Below are positions 40,025 through 49,383 of a stretch of 64,000 nucleotides of DNA, piece by piece; the first letter of the stretch is position 1; each line of letters begins with the position of its first letter. The notes beneath the pieces were generated by a model, which saw only the letters and a program-made list of their open reading frames with translations, searched no databases and was not told where the DNA came from. Source of the stretch: a virus; IMG/VR virus record IMGVR_UViG_3300025930_000007, positions 62,001-126,000 of that record. One strand, written 5' to 3'. The position numbers were made by a program, and so were the translations under genes.

Positions 40025-40881
40025 AGATCGGAGTCATTTCGCACGGCAGCCCTGACTATCTCATCGATATCGTAACCGATGGTCTGATCCGGCTTCTCGG
40101 CCGCGATAAGATTTCACTGGACTACAATGTTCGAGGGGGTTGGGGCGGCGGGTATGCTCATCTCCTGCAAGGCTTTCATGGGCCGGAGCCGTTCGATATC
40201 CATGAAGCTGATGTTCTGATCGCCTCAACCAGAAGCATTCCCGCCGTGAAGGCTTGGGCGAAGAAAACAGGGCGTCGACGGCCCGTCGCTTTTCTGGATG
40301 GCGAAGACGGTGATCAGGTGGGCAGCAACCTGTTTTCGGATTGTGCGGTCTACTTCAAGAGGGAGTATTACAAAGGGAGGTCCTACCCTTCCAACGTTAA
40401 ACCTCTTCCTTTTGCTGCGATCCCAGAATTACTTATTGACGGGATCGAAGTCACCAGAAAAGTCTTCTATAGCGGCCATGTGACGCATCACTTCAGAAAG
40501 GAAATTGAAAATGTCCTTTCAGAGATGGGGCATCATGCAGCTCCATCCCAGGATAAGAGTGCCTACAACAAGTGTTTGATGAGCTCTTTGGTAGGCGTGG
40601 CGATACGGGGAAATGGCTGGGATACCTATCGATATTGGGAAATCCCGTATTTCGGAGCCATGCTGTTCTCTCAACGTCCAGGGATCGTTATCCCCAACGA
40701 GTTCGAAGACGGCAAGGAAGCCGTGTATTACGATAATGCCTCAGATTTCCGCACGAAGCTCCGAAATCTTTTGGAGACTCCGGAAAAAACGCTCGAGATC
40801 GCGCGAGCCGGCCATGAGGCATCCATCAAACGACATCTGTCCATAAATCGGGCAAAAACAGTACTGGAGGCTCTTTCGTGA
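40021..40881 (+). CDS. CgeB-like glycosyltransferase
   Basis: 286 residues. MKIGVISHGSPDYLIDIV N-terminus, FSDCAVYFKREYY, and a C-terminal YRYWEIPYFGAMLFSQRPGIVIPNEFEDGKEAVYY region similar to Glyco_trans_1_2 domains of spore-maturation CgeB proteins. Lower GC than its neighbours. ATGA overlaps with both adjacent genes. Confidence 0.75.
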   Translation: MKIGVISHGSPDYLIDIVTDGLIRLLGRDKISLDYNVRGGWGGGYAHLLQGFHGPEPFDIHEADVLIASTRSIPAVKAWAKKTGRRRPVAFLDGEDGDQVGSNLFSDCAVYFKREYYKGRSYPSNVKPLPFAAIPELLIDGIEVTRKVFYSGHVTHHFRKEIENVLSEMGHHAAPSQDKSAYNKCLMSSLVGVAIRGNGWDTYRYWEIPYFGAMLFSQRPGIVIPNEFEDGKEAVYYDNASDFRTKLRNLLETPEKTLEIARAGHEASIKRHLSINRAKTVLEALS

Positions 40882-41489
40882 AGGCACGGGTCTGCTATAC
40901 CAACGAAGAACTGAACCGCATCCTGACGCGGGCGGATCTTCAATGGGTCATCGATCGGGCTCCCAAGAAGGGGCGCCCAACTCATCCTGAAGCGACCTGG
41001 CTTCAGCCCTATTGCCAGGGCCTTACGGCGGACATCGGCTGTGGGGCTGAAAAAGTGCTGCCGGATATCCTCGGGCTTGATCGGTTAGCCTATGGGGAAA
41101 GGGGCCACTTCGGATGCATGAATGGAGTGCCTTCCGCGGCAGACATCTCGGCTGATGCAGGAGACCTATACTTCATTCCGGATGGCACGCTGGATTCAGC
41201 AGTCTCGAGGCATTGTTTCGAACATCTTCCAGACCCCACGGAGACGATCAGGGAATGGCTTAGGATCCTGAGGCCAGGCGGTCGTCTTGCCATGATCACG
41301 CCGAACGATCACTGGCAAGACTTCTTCAATATGGACAAGGATCATAAGTTCAAATGCTATCCGAGTGTGATCACGAACGGTCTCCGCAAGCTCAACGAGA
41401 AGAACGGCCCGGTAAAGGGCAAGCTGATTGAGATCGGAAAGATGACATTCCTGAACTGGTCCTTCTTCACGCTCATCGAACGGATCTGA
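40878..41489 (+). CDS. Class I SAM methyltransferase (type 11)
   Basis: 203 residues, GTG start overlapping the upstream stop. Motif I TADIGCGAEKVLPDILGLD (about 51-69), SAVSRHCFEHLPDP (about 110-123) and LRPGGRLAMITPNDHW. Substrate unknown; probably glycan modification. Confidence 0.85.
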   Translation: MKARVCYTNEELNRILTRADLQWVIDRAPKKGRPTHPEATWLQPYCQGLTADIGCGAEKVLPDILGLDRLAYGERGHFGCMNGVPSAADISADAGDLYFIPDGTLDSAVSRHCFEHLPDPTETIREWLRILRPGGRLAMITPNDHWQDFFNMDKDHKFKCYPSVITNGLRKLNEKNGPVKGKLIEIGKMTFLNWSFFTLIERI

Positions 41490-41492
41490 AAC

Positions 41493-42239
41493 ATGATCAC
41501 TTACCCGGAACTTGGCAAGGTGGGACGCCTTGGAAATCACCTCTTCCAGATCGCGGCGACAATGGGCTGCGCTTTGGACAATGGCGAAGAATACGGCTTC
41601 CCGCGATGGGATTATGAAAAGGATTTCCCACTGGCAGGGTGCTTCAAAGATCAGCTTCCTGATGGGCCTGACTACTATCAGCCCAGATTTCAGTTCGATC
41701 CCATCCCGTACTATCCCGGGCTAAGGCTGCATGGATTCTTCCAGTCGGAACAGTACTTCATCGCCCATGAGAGCAAGATCAGACAGGCTCTGATGCCGAT
41801 TAAGGCTCTATCCGCCAGCGGTCTGGTTGAGCATCGTAATGGAGTCGCCAGCGTCCACGTGCGTCGTGGAGACTATCTCCAGCTTCAAGACAAACATCCC
41901 ATTCAGGGAATGGACTATTACAAGAAGGCCATGGCCAAGGCTCGGGATCTGGGAGCGAAGGAATTCCTGGTCTTCTCCGATGATCTTCCCTGGTGCCGGG
42001 CTCAGGATTGGGGTGCTTCCTGCAAGGTGATCGAGGACATGGGGACGATCGACCAGCTCTCCCTGACGATCCAATGTGAGCATCATATCCTGGCGAACTC
42101 TTCATTCTCCTGGTGGGGCGCATGGCTTGCGCCTAAGCCTAAGCAGATCATCATCGCACCGTCAAACTGGTTCGGCGCTGCGCATCATTCGGTATTCAAT
42201 ACCAAGGACCTTTTCCCGGGCCATTGGATGGTTGAATGA
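41493..42239 (+). CDS. Alpha-1,2-fucosyltransferase (GT11)
   Basis: 248 residues. GT11 motifs: GRLGNHLFQIAATMGCAL near the start, VHVRRGDYL (about 117-125, the HxRRxDY motif) and ILANSSFSWWGAWL (about 201-214). Transfers fucose from GDP-fucose. gmd at 12193 and the epimerase-like gene at 34436 may supply the donor. Overlaps the next gene by 4 nt. Confidence 0.92.
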   Translation: MITYPELGKVGRLGNHLFQIAATMGCALDNGEEYGFPRWDYEKDFPLAGCFKDQLPDGPDYYQPRFQFDPIPYYPGLRLHGFFQSEQYFIAHESKIRQALMPIKALSASGLVEHRNGVASVHVRRGDYLQLQDKHPIQGMDYYKKAMAKARDLGAKEFLVFSDDLPWCRAQDWGASCKVIEDMGTIDQLSLTIQCEHHILANSSFSWWGAWLAPKPKQIIIAPSNWFGAAHHSVFNTKDLFPGHWMVE

Positions 42240-42964
42240 GTGCTTCCGTTGTCTTTTTCACGGTCGTCTACTACAAGGATTATGATTTTCTCCTTGGGTC
42301 CATCGAACATCACGCCAAGTTCGGGAAGCATCTTGTTCTAGATACCAGCCCTCCGGAACACGCGATCAAGTTCAAGAAGCTGCCTTCTTCCGTCCTATGG
42401 ATGCATGCGCCTTTTTATGGTGTCGGCTGGAAGAACTTCAAGCTTAGAAGCGCGGTCCAAGACGCCATGGAAAATGCCCGGCTTCTTGGAACGGACATCA
42501 TGGTCTACCTTGATGCCGATGAATTTTATACGGACGAGTCTGCCAAATTCCTTTTCCCATGGGCCGAAAAGGCCATGGTCGAGAACCAGTACATCCATTG
42601 GAAGAGGGATGGCAAGGCGTACACGTTCGGACACAGCGAATGGCATTGCCGGCTGTGGCCGGCGCAGAGCAAGGTAGAGATCGCTCAGAACTCGGCCTGG
42701 CGTAACCATCCCCGCTACAACGGGAATCCCGAGCATCACCCTGTCCCCGTCCCACCACAGGGTCTCCAGGTGATCCGGGTTTATGGGGAGTTCAGGCAGC
42801 ATCTTCACTATGCCCTCGGCCCCAAGGCCATGGACGAAGAAACCGCGGTAAATACGATCGATGGATGGCCGGATAAAGGGCATGAAGTCGTCACTCCGCC
42901 ATTACCGGAAAAGCTGTTCCTCTGGAGAGAAAAGGGAATAAGGCCAATAGAGGCGTTCCTATGA
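42236..42964 (+). CDS. GT-A glycosyltransferase
   Basis: 242 residues. N-terminal SVVFFTVVYYKDYDFLLGSIEHHAKFG and DIMVYLDADEFY (about 84-95), containing the D-x-D metal motif, resemble GT2/GT92-type enzymes. The rest has HIRH-like WRNHPRY. Overlaps both neighbours by 4 nt. Confidence 0.8.
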   Translation: MSASVVFFTVVYYKDYDFLLGSIEHHAKFGKHLVLDTSPPEHAIKFKKLPSSVLWMHAPFYGVGWKNFKLRSAVQDAMENARLLGTDIMVYLDADEFYTDESAKFLFPWAEKAMVENQYIHWKRDGKAYTFGHSEWHCRLWPAQSKVEIAQNSAWRNHPRYNGNPEHHPVPVPPQGLQVIRVYGEFRQHLHYALGPKAMDEETAVNTIDGWPDKGHEVVTPPLPEKLFLWREKGIRPIEAFL

Positions 42965-43752
42965 TTTCCTATTGCGTCTGCGTCTATCGGCCGCGCCTGT
43001 TCTACATCCTCTTGGATGATCTCATCCGGAAGACGGGCGTTCCCTACGAGATCCTTGTCTGGCTGAATACGAGGGCCCCTGAGCTAGAAGCCTACATCGA
43101 ACGGCTGGCTCTGCGAGGGATCCCGGTCAAAGTGGTCGGCTCAAGTCCTGAGAACGTCGGTATGGTCGGTTACAAGATGCTGTTCCTGAATGCCAAGTAC
43201 GACATGATTGCTCAGGTTCATGACGATGTAATTTGCATCTCCAGGAATATCGCCAAAAAAGCGGCGGCGATTTTCAAGAAGCACGGCAAAGTAAAGCAGA
43301 TCGTCGCCGACGTCATTCAGGATTCCTTTACCACTGGTGGTAGGCCTGGCGATGATTCCTATATCCAGGTCTATGAGGAGGAACGCCTCTTTTCAGGGCC
43401 GATCGACGGTTGGTTCAGCATCTATCACCGTTCGATTCTCCCGATCGTCGTAGAAGCACCCTATGCTCCTTATTTCTACCTGGGGAGCTACGTGCAGATG
43501 CAATTGGCCGCTTCCAAAAAAGAGGGCCTGCTTTGCAAAGCAATGAAGGTTCTCCATCTCGCCGGGCCTGCATATTCTCAACTGTTCGAAACGGTGGAAT
43601 CTGAAGCGAGGAAATATACGGGGCTTGGGAACAAGGAGGCGGCTGATCGTTACCTCAACATGAAGCCCTCTCCAGAATTACTCGACCAGATGTGCCAGCA
43701 GTACAAGAAGAACGTCGAAATCATCGAGGAGTTCGGATCGGACGAATCATGA
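42961..43752 (+). CDS. GT-A glycosyltransferase
   Basis: 263 residues. Starts ISYCVCVYRPRLFYILLDDL with VPYEILVWLNT; the DxD-like segment is QVHDDVICI (about 84). Probable GT2 relative. Overlaps the next gene by 4 nt. Confidence 0.78.
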   Translation: MISYCVCVYRPRLFYILLDDLIRKTGVPYEILVWLNTRAPELEAYIERLALRGIPVKVVGSSPENVGMVGYKMLFLNAKYDMIAQVHDDVICISRNIAKKAAAIFKKHGKVKQIVADVIQDSFTTGGRPGDDSYIQVYEEERLFSGPIDGWFSIYHRSILPIVVEAPYAPYFYLGSYVQMQLAASKKEGLLCKAMKVLHLAGPAYSQLFETVESEARKYTGLGNKEAADRYLNMKPSPELLDQMCQQYKKNVEIIEEFGSDES

Positions 43753-44456
43753 GCTCAAAGCTGGACATCCTGGTTGTCGCGTATCATGCCCGCAAAGAGT
43801 TGATCCAAACTCTAGTCAGCATCAGTCTTTTTTCGAAGCCTGGATACAGGCTTACGGTCTACGAAAATGCCGCTCATAATTACCCTTTGACTTGGCTATG
43901 GAATAGGTTCGTCGAATCGAGTCGGCGTCCCTATGTAGCTCTCTGCAATCCGGATATCATTGTCGGCCCAGGATGGGACACGGAGACTCTGGCCTGTCTG
44001 GAAGAACACCCTGATGTTGGAGTCGTTCAGCCCTTCACCAACTGTGGCCAGCATAACGAGCTGTTTCAGACCGCGGGAGGGCAATTCCCGGGAGAGATGG
44101 AAATAGAGGCGGCACCAGACGTCACGAATCGCCTAAAGAAGGAGTTCAGCCATAGACGCTTTGCCTTTGGGATGAACAGAGATCTGGTATTCGGGCATTG
44201 CTACATTCTCAGCAGGAGCGTGTGGAAAGACCTTGGCGGTTTCGATGAGAAATTCCAATTCGGCGGCAATGAGTATGATTTCAATGAGCGGCTGATAAAA
44301 CGGAATAAGCATCTGGCTGTGTGTGGGCATGCCTTTGCTTATCATTTCTGGAATGCCAGTTCAAAGGATGCAAAGACCAGGAATGAATGGGACCATCAAA
44401 GAGGACAGCCGATCTTCAAAACTCCGCCTTCCCACAAGTCATTCCCAGAGGTCTAG
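43749..44456 (+). CDS. Glycosyltransferase family 2
   Basis: 235 residues from the ATG at 43749. LDILVVAYHARKELIQTL, ALCNPDIIVGPGWDTETL (about 72) and GGFDEKFQFGGNEYDFNERL (about 163) match rhamnosyltransferase-like GT2 enzymes. Its NPDI motif is repeated in the second domain of the following 699-residue protein, suggesting duplication. Confidence 0.87.
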   Translation: MSSKLDILVVAYHARKELIQTLVSISLFSKPGYRLTVYENAAHNYPLTWLWNRFVESSRRPYVALCNPDIIVGPGWDTETLACLEEHPDVGVVQPFTNCGQHNELFQTAGGQFPGEMEIEAAPDVTNRLKKEFSHRRFAFGMNRDLVFGHCYILSRSVWKDLGGFDEKFQFGGNEYDFNERLIKRNKHLAVCGHAFAYHFWNASSKDAKTRNEWDHQRGQPIFKTPPSHKSFPEV

Positions 44457-46556
44457 GTGATCGTACTTAATATCGTCACGGCACTGTCCAGGCCGAAAAA
44501 CATTCCGGTGATTATTCGGTCTATGGAGGGTCTTAGGCAGATTCCCGATCTTAGAGTCAGATGGATTATCGTTTACGACAGTCAGGCTGAGGCGCCCAAA
44601 GAAGTAATGGCTCCAGGCCCACTGCCGACATCCCTCGAGATCGTGCCTGTTGCCTGGACGCACGGCCCCTGCCGCTTCGGAGTCAATCAGAAGAATTTCG
44701 GAATGGATCACATGGAGCCGGGCTTCTACCATCTTCTGGACGACGACAATATCGTCCATCCATCATTCTTCAGCCGTGTGGTGGACCTTATTCAGAAGCA
44801 TCCCGAGAAAAAAGCGTTTGGATTCAATCAAAAACGGTGGGATCACCATGGCGACTTGCCCTGCAGGCCGGACAAGATGGTGCCAGGCAAGATCGACAAT
44901 ACCATGTTCGTGGTGGCAACCGATTTCATCGGGTCGAAGAGATACGATCTCGCCAGAGCTGGCATGGAAGACGGTTGGTTCTTTCACGAACTTTTTCACA
45001 AGGATCAGAATGCCTGGTTCTTCCCGGATGAATGGGTGACCTATTACAACTATCTAGCTCATCATAAGGTGGAACCTGTGACAGTTACTACGCCAACCCT
45101 CGATGTGTTCGTTGTTACCTACCGGTCCGATGCTTATCTTCCGGGGTTATTGGCTGATTTGAGAGCGACCAGCAAGGTCTCCTACAACCTCAAGGTGGTC
45201 GACAATACCGGGAACAAGAAGACGCTGACGGCACTGTGGAACGATCTGTGGAAAGAAAGCAGCGCTGAGTACATCGCATTCTTGAATCCCGATATCAAGG
45301 TTTCCCCGGGATGGGATGAGCGTCTTTTGGAATGTCTTCAAAAGAGGCCTGATGTCGGGATCGCTCTTGCTAATCGCTATTTCCCGATGAATGGGAAGCC
45401 CGATCTGTCTTATATGACCCGGGTTTCTGGGGAATACACCAACCAAACCAGATACAAGGATCTGGGAGAACATCTCGAAGGATTCTACGCCTTCATGACC
45501 AGGCGGTCTGTTCTACAGAGCCTCAAGGGGTTCGATGAGCGGTTCCGCTTCTATTTCGCCGATTCGAATTTTCAGCTTCGCGCTCTGAGAGTATTCGGTC
45601 TGAAGACTACGCAAGTCAATTATTGCCTGATCGCACATATCGGAGCGGTCTCGACGCAAGAAGCAGATCGCCTTGGTGAAATAGATCGCCAAGCAGAATT
45701 TCGCTATGTCGAAGAGACGCGCGCTCAGATGCGTTCCGGAAGCCTAAGGGTCTGGCATGAACTGTCGGATCAAGAAAGAGCGGAGGTCAGGCATCACCCG
45801 ATTTATGCTCGGATGCCTGTAAAGGGACAGGTTCAAAGTTCCATCCCGTCTTCTGGAGATTCTATGAAGCTGATTATCGACAACATCTATTCCCCAGAAG
45901 GCCGCAAGGCGCTGATGGATGCGTATACGAAATCATACTGGGCGGACAAACTATATCATCGGGTGACGTGGCTTGGAGCGCCTCTTCTTCAGATCCCGGA
46001 AGATCTTATTGCGATGGCGCAACTCATCTGGGCAGTCAAACCAAAACTGATTATTGAGTGCGGCATCTGGCAAGGTGGGGGATTGCTGTTCTATTCATCG
46101 ATCCTAAACCTGATCGGGCAAGGGTCTGTGATTGGTGTTGATGTCGGAACCGCTCAGGCAGAACACGTAAAGACCCATCCCCAAGGGAACAGGATATCCA
46201 TTATCCAGGGCAGTTCTGCGTCTCAGGAAGTCGCTCAGGTATTAAGCGCAAGAGCGGCAGCTTCTTCTCCGGTTATTCTGATCCTCGATAGCAATCATAC
46301 GGCGGAGCATGTTCGCAACGAACTGAAGACGCTCTCTTCATTGGTCGGACCCGGCGGATACATCGTGGTGATGGACGGCATCATGAAGATCTTCCATGAT
46401 ATTCCCGGCGGAGAGGCTCAACCTGAATGGGCGACCAACAATCCGGAAACTGCGGTCTGTGAATTCCTGAAGGCCCATCCGGAGTTCGAACGCGATCTCA
46501 CTTATAACCAGCTTGGAACAACGCATGCTCCAGGTGGCTTCCTAAAGAGAAAGTAG
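44457..46556 (+). CDS. Three-domain protein: GT-A + GT2 + CmcI-type methyltransferase
   Basis: 699 residues, GTG start. Domain 1 (about 1-200): GT-A-like with HLLDDDNIVHPSFF. Domain 2 (about 215-430): GT2, VFVVTYRSDAYLPGLL, AFLNPDIKVSPGWDERLL and GFDERFRFYFADSNFQLR. Domain 3 (about 470-699): cephalosporin-hydroxylase/rhamnosyl O-methyltransferase type, with LIIECGIWQGGGLLFY, VIGVDVGTA and GGYIVVMDG. Two transferases plus a methyl group in one chain would let it extend and cap a glycan. Confidence 0.82.
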   Translation: MIVLNIVTALSRPKNIPVIIRSMEGLRQIPDLRVRWIIVYDSQAEAPKEVMAPGPLPTSLEIVPVAWTHGPCRFGVNQKNFGMDHMEPGFYHLLDDDNIVHPSFFSRVVDLIQKHPEKKAFGFNQKRWDHHGDLPCRPDKMVPGKIDNTMFVVATDFIGSKRYDLARAGMEDGWFFHELFHKDQNAWFFPDEWVTYYNYLAHHKVEPVTVTTPTLDVFVVTYRSDAYLPGLLADLRATSKVSYNLKVVDNTGNKKTLTALWNDLWKESSAEYIAFLNPDIKVSPGWDERLLECLQKRPDVGIALANRYFPMNGKPDLSYMTRVSGEYTNQTRYKDLGEHLEGFYAFMTRRSVLQSLKGFDERFRFYFADSNFQLRALRVFGLKTTQVNYCLIAHIGAVSTQEADRLGEIDRQAEFRYVEETRAQMRSGSLRVWHELSDQERAEVRHHPIYARMPVKGQVQSSIPSSGDSMKLIIDNIYSPEGRKALMDAYTKSYWADKLYHRVTWLGAPLLQIPEDLIAMAQLIWAVKPKLIIECGIWQGGGLLFYSSILNLIGQGSVIGVDVGTAQAEHVKTHPQGNRISIIQGSSASQEVAQVLSARAAASSPVILILDSNHTAEHVRNELKTLSSLVGPGGYIVVMDGIMKIFHDIPGGEAQPEWATNNPETAVCEFLKAHPEFERDLTYNQLGTTHAPGGFLKRK

Positions 46557-46563
46557 GTCTCTC

Positions 46564-47100
46564 ATGCATCCTTCGGTCATCCGGTTTATAGAGAACGCGC
46601 TCCTGCCCGCCGATATCAAAGGAAAGCGCGTGCTCGAGGTGGGATCCTTGGATGTAAATGGAAGCGCGCGACCCACGATCCAACGTTTAGCGCCTTCCGA
46701 GTATATCGGCGTGGATAATTCAGCCGGTAAAAGCGTCGATATGGTTTTAGACGCCTCGCAGCTCGTATCCAAATTCGGAGTCGCTTCTTTCGATCTGGTC
46801 GTGTCGACGGAGATGCTTGAGCACGTCGAAGATTGGAAGCCAATCGTCGCTCAGTTAAAGGAGGTCGTGAAGCCGAATGGGCTTCTCGTGATAACCACCA
46901 GGTCGCCAGGTTTCCCGTACCACCCGTATCCGATCGATGTATGGAGGTACACGCAGGGGGATATACGGGCAATTTTATGCGATCTGAATATCATCCTGCT
47001 TATGGATGATCCGTTGGCTCCCGGAGTTTTTGTAAAGGCAAGGAAACCTGAATCCTTTAAGATGGCAGATCTCAGCAAGGTTTCAGTCCACAAAGTATAG
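46564..47100 (+). CDS. Class I SAM methyltransferase (type 11)
   Basis: 178 residues. KGKRVLEVGSLDVNGSARP (about 19-37), YIGVDNSAGK, DLVVSTEMLEHVEDW (about 79-93) and GLLVITTRSPG. GTAGGTC upstream, 7 nt after the previous stop. Likely a glycan or small-molecule methyltransferase. Confidence 0.87.
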   Translation: MHPSVIRFIENALLPADIKGKRVLEVGSLDVNGSARPTIQRLAPSEYIGVDNSAGKSVDMVLDASQLVSKFGVASFDLVVSTEMLEHVEDWKPIVAQLKEVVKPNGLLVITTRSPGFPYHPYPIDVWRYTQGDIRAILCDLNIILLMDDPLAPGVFVKARKPESFKMADLSKVSVHKV

Positions 47101-47142
47101 GCAATGGTATACTCGGTATAAGTGACTAGGAAACGGTGAAGG

Positions 47143-48156
47143 ATGGAAAAGATCTCCGCAGTCTTGATCGTCAAGAACGAGCAGAAGGTCATCAAGCGGT
47201 GTCTCAAGAGCGTCAAGGACTGCGATGAGATCGTAGTTCTGGACACGGGCTCGACCGATCGAACCGTGGCTATCGCCGAGGAGATGGGCGCCAAGGTAAA
47301 GGTTTCGGAGCCGGTCGTTCCGTTCCATTTCGCCAACGCCCGGAATGCGGCCCATGACCTGGCTTCGAATGACTGGATCGTGGCGATCGATGCGGACGAA
47401 GTCCTTCGCGCCGGCATGCTGGCGAAGATCCGAGCCGTCATGAAGGAGCAGGCGACGAAGGAGCCCTTCGACCAGGTCAGCGCCTTCAACATCACCTTCA
47501 CCGACCGCGGCGCCAGCACCCGGAAGAAGAAGATCTACCGGAAAAGCGCGTGGAATTGGAAGTGGCGCGTTCACGAGCAGCTCCACCCGCTCGGGACGGA
47601 CGTCAAGGAAGGAATGCTCGAGAGCGTCGTCATAGAGCATCTTCCTGAAGCGGACAAGGCCAAACGGCATGGCCAAAATATCGAGCTTCTCAAGATCACC
47701 GTGAAGGAGACGCCGGAGTACATCCGGGCCTGGAAGCATCTGGGCCAGGAACTCATGCTGAACAAGGAGTTCCAGGACGCCATTCCCTATCTTGCGGAAT
47801 TCGTCGAGAAGACGACCGAAGGGCCTCTTGAGAAGAGCGACGTCATGCTTCGGATCGGGCAGTGCTACGGGGAGATCAAGAAGTACGAAGAGGCCTGCCG
47901 CTGGTTCGAGATGTCGGCGCAGACTGATATCCGCCGGCGGGAGCCCCTTTTCAATGCAGGACAGTACCTGATGAGCAAGAACCCCCTCTCCTACGGAGAT
48001 GTAGTCCAGGCAATCGAGTTCTTCAAGCGCTGCCTCCTGATTCCGGTGGACAGTAAGCCGGGAAGCCATCTCGATCAGGCCTGGGCCTGGGGAAGCCGCC
48101 CCAAGCAGCTCCTCCGCGTCTGTGAAGACCACCTGAAGAAGAACACTCCGGGGTAA
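47143..48156 (+). CDS. Glycosyltransferase family 2 with TPR-like C-terminus
   Basis: 337 residues. ISAVLIVKNEQKVIKRCLKSV (4-24), VLDTGSTDRTVAIAEEMGA (about 31-49) and WIVAIDADEVLRAG (about 82-95, D-x-D) define the GT2 domain; residues about 190-310 look like TPR repeats (FFKRCLLIP, YLAEFVEKT). The family includes SunS-like and cell-wall GTs acting on proteins or peptides. TATACT lies at 47107, so it may have its own promoter. Confidence 0.87.
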   Translation: MEKISAVLIVKNEQKVIKRCLKSVKDCDEIVVLDTGSTDRTVAIAEEMGAKVKVSEPVVPFHFANARNAAHDLASNDWIVAIDADEVLRAGMLAKIRAVMKEQATKEPFDQVSAFNITFTDRGASTRKKKIYRKSAWNWKWRVHEQLHPLGTDVKEGMLESVVIEHLPEADKAKRHGQNIELLKITVKETPEYIRAWKHLGQELMLNKEFQDAIPYLAEFVEKTTEGPLEKSDVMLRIGQCYGEIKKYEEACRWFEMSAQTDIRRREPLFNAGQYLMSKNPLSYGDVVQAIEFFKRCLLIPVDSKPGSHLDQAWAWGSRPKQLLRVCEDHLKKNTPG

Positions 48157-48158
48157 TC

Positions 48159-48527
48159 ATGTCTCAGATCAAGCAAGTCATCGTCATGCGGAAGGATCTC
48201 AACATGCGCCGGGGCAAAGAGATTGCCCAAGGTGCCCATGCTGCAATGGCCTTCCTCTCCATCAAGGCTCAGGATGGGGCGCCGATTACGGAGGTCGAGC
48301 GGACCTGGTTGAATGGGACCTTCACGAAGGTCTGTGTTCGGGTGAACAGCGAGGCGGAGCTCGATCAGGTCGCCGCGGCCGCGCGCCAGGAGGGCCTGCA
48401 GGTGGCTGTCATCACCGATTCCGGGAAGACGGAGTTTGGGGGTATCCCGACCAAGACCTGCCTCGCCATAGGACCTGATCTTTCGGAAAAACTGGATCGT
48501 ATAACGGGAGCCCTTTCCCTTTATTGA
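48159..48527 (+). CDS. pth2: Peptidyl-tRNA hydrolase, Pth2 type
   Basis: 122 residues, full length for Pth2. Conserved KQVIVMRKDLNMRRGKEIAQGAHAA (about 4-28), KVCVRVNSEAEL, VITDSGKTEFGG (about 86-97, with the catalytic D and T) and TCLAIGP. It releases peptides from peptidyl-tRNA. Pth2 is the archaeal/eukaryotic type, found only in some bacteria and phages. It could rescue phage tRNAs. Confidence 0.92.
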   Translation: MSQIKQVIVMRKDLNMRRGKEIAQGAHAAMAFLSIKAQDGAPITEVERTWLNGTFTKVCVRVNSEAELDQVAAAARQEGLQVAVITDSGKTEFGGIPTKTCLAIGPDLSEKLDRITGALSLY

Positions 48528-48540
48528 AGCCAGTCATCTC

Positions 48541-48569
48541 TTGATTCCCTCCTACCCTGGAGGTATCAT
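48541..48569 (+). promoter_or_regulatory. Promoter of the small membrane-protein operon
   Basis: TTGATT (48541-48546), 17-bp spacer, TATCAT (48564-48569), then TATAGGAGA before the ATG at 48589. Confidence 0.65.
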
Positions 48570-48588
48570 CGGGCTATAGGAGACACCG

Positions 48589-48903
48589 ATGCTTGATTTC
48601 AAGCCGGTGCCTTTCCGTCTGCCCGTCACCCCCCCCAGGGTATTGCGGCAGGCACCAAGACCTTCGCCTCAACTCTCTCAGCGTTTTGAACAGGTCCTTG
48701 GGTGGAATAACGCCACTGGGGATGCCCTTCGATTCCTTTTCCACGGCACCACTGCAGCCCTGGGATACCACGTCTGGATCACCGATAAAGGCTTCTGGAA
48801 GTATTTCGGGCTCTTCCTTGGCATCGGCCAGACGGTCGGCGCCATTTGTGATGCGATCAGCCTGGGCAAGCGGATCGCAGGAACGCATCCACCGGAGAAT
48901 TAG
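48589..48903 (+). CDS. Small membrane-associated protein
   Basis: 104 residues. Pro-rich N-terminus (FKPVPFRLPVTPPRVL), hydrophobic middle (ALGYHVWITDKGFWKYFGLFLGIGQTVGAICD) likely one or two membrane helices, basic end. AGGAGA precedes the ATG. Start of a run of small proteins of the same style. Confidence 0.7.
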   Translation: MLDFKPVPFRLPVTPPRVLRQAPRPSPQLSQRFEQVLGWNNATGDALRFLFHGTTAALGYHVWITDKGFWKYFGLFLGIGQTVGAICDAISLGKRIAGTHPPEN

Positions 48904-49062
48904 ATGGCACAGCGGTCTCTTTCCCTTACGAAAGTCGTGCGGCTTTCCAGCGGCGAGCTCAGCCAGGTCAAGGAGGATCCGACGCCTTGGATCCTGGGAT
49001 CGCTCGCGGGCCTTTTGCTTATTGGAGTCGCGTGGTGGACGGTATCGAAATCGAAGGACTGA
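48904..49062 (+). CDS. 52-residue single-span membrane protein
   Basis: Starts at the nucleotide after the previous stop. Residues 29-46 (ILGSLAGLLLIGVAWWTV) form a C-terminal transmembrane helix ending KSKD, the same tail-anchor style as neighbours. Its stop overlaps the ATG of the next gene (TGATG). Function unknown. Confidence 0.65.
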   Translation: MAQRSLSLTKVVRLSSGELSQVKEDPTPWILGSLAGLLLIGVAWWTVSKSKD

Positions 49063-49376
49063 TGCATACGATAGGAAAGCCGAATTTCTTCGGATTGGGA
49101 GCTCCCTTCAATGGAACGGGAGGGTCGATCCCGGTCTGGAATGTCAGCCGTGAAAAGGTCGACGGCGATCGAGCGGCCATTCTTCGTAACCTGATCAATC
49201 CACCTGGGACCACGGTTACGTTTCCGTACATCGTGAAGATCGCCAATGAAGGCGAATACGTCGTGAAGGCCGATGGGACGGCTCAATTCTACTCGTATCG
49301 GTATGGCCGCTGGGAACCGCCTGAGATCATTGATAATAAGTCGATGTGGGCGAAGGCAACAGGAAACGATTCATAG
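49062..49376 (+). CDS. Hypothetical protein
   Basis: 104 residues from the ATG at 49062. Beta-rich (SIPVWNVSREKV, GEYVVKADGTAQFYSYRYGRWE), soluble. Not recognised. Embedded in the small-protein operon. Confidence 0.68.
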   Translation: MHTIGKPNFFGLGAPFNGTGGSIPVWNVSREKVDGDRAAILRNLINPPGTTVTFPYIVKIANEGEYVVKADGTAQFYSYRYGRWEPPEIIDNKSMWAKATGNDS

Positions 49377-49383
49377 AGGAAAT

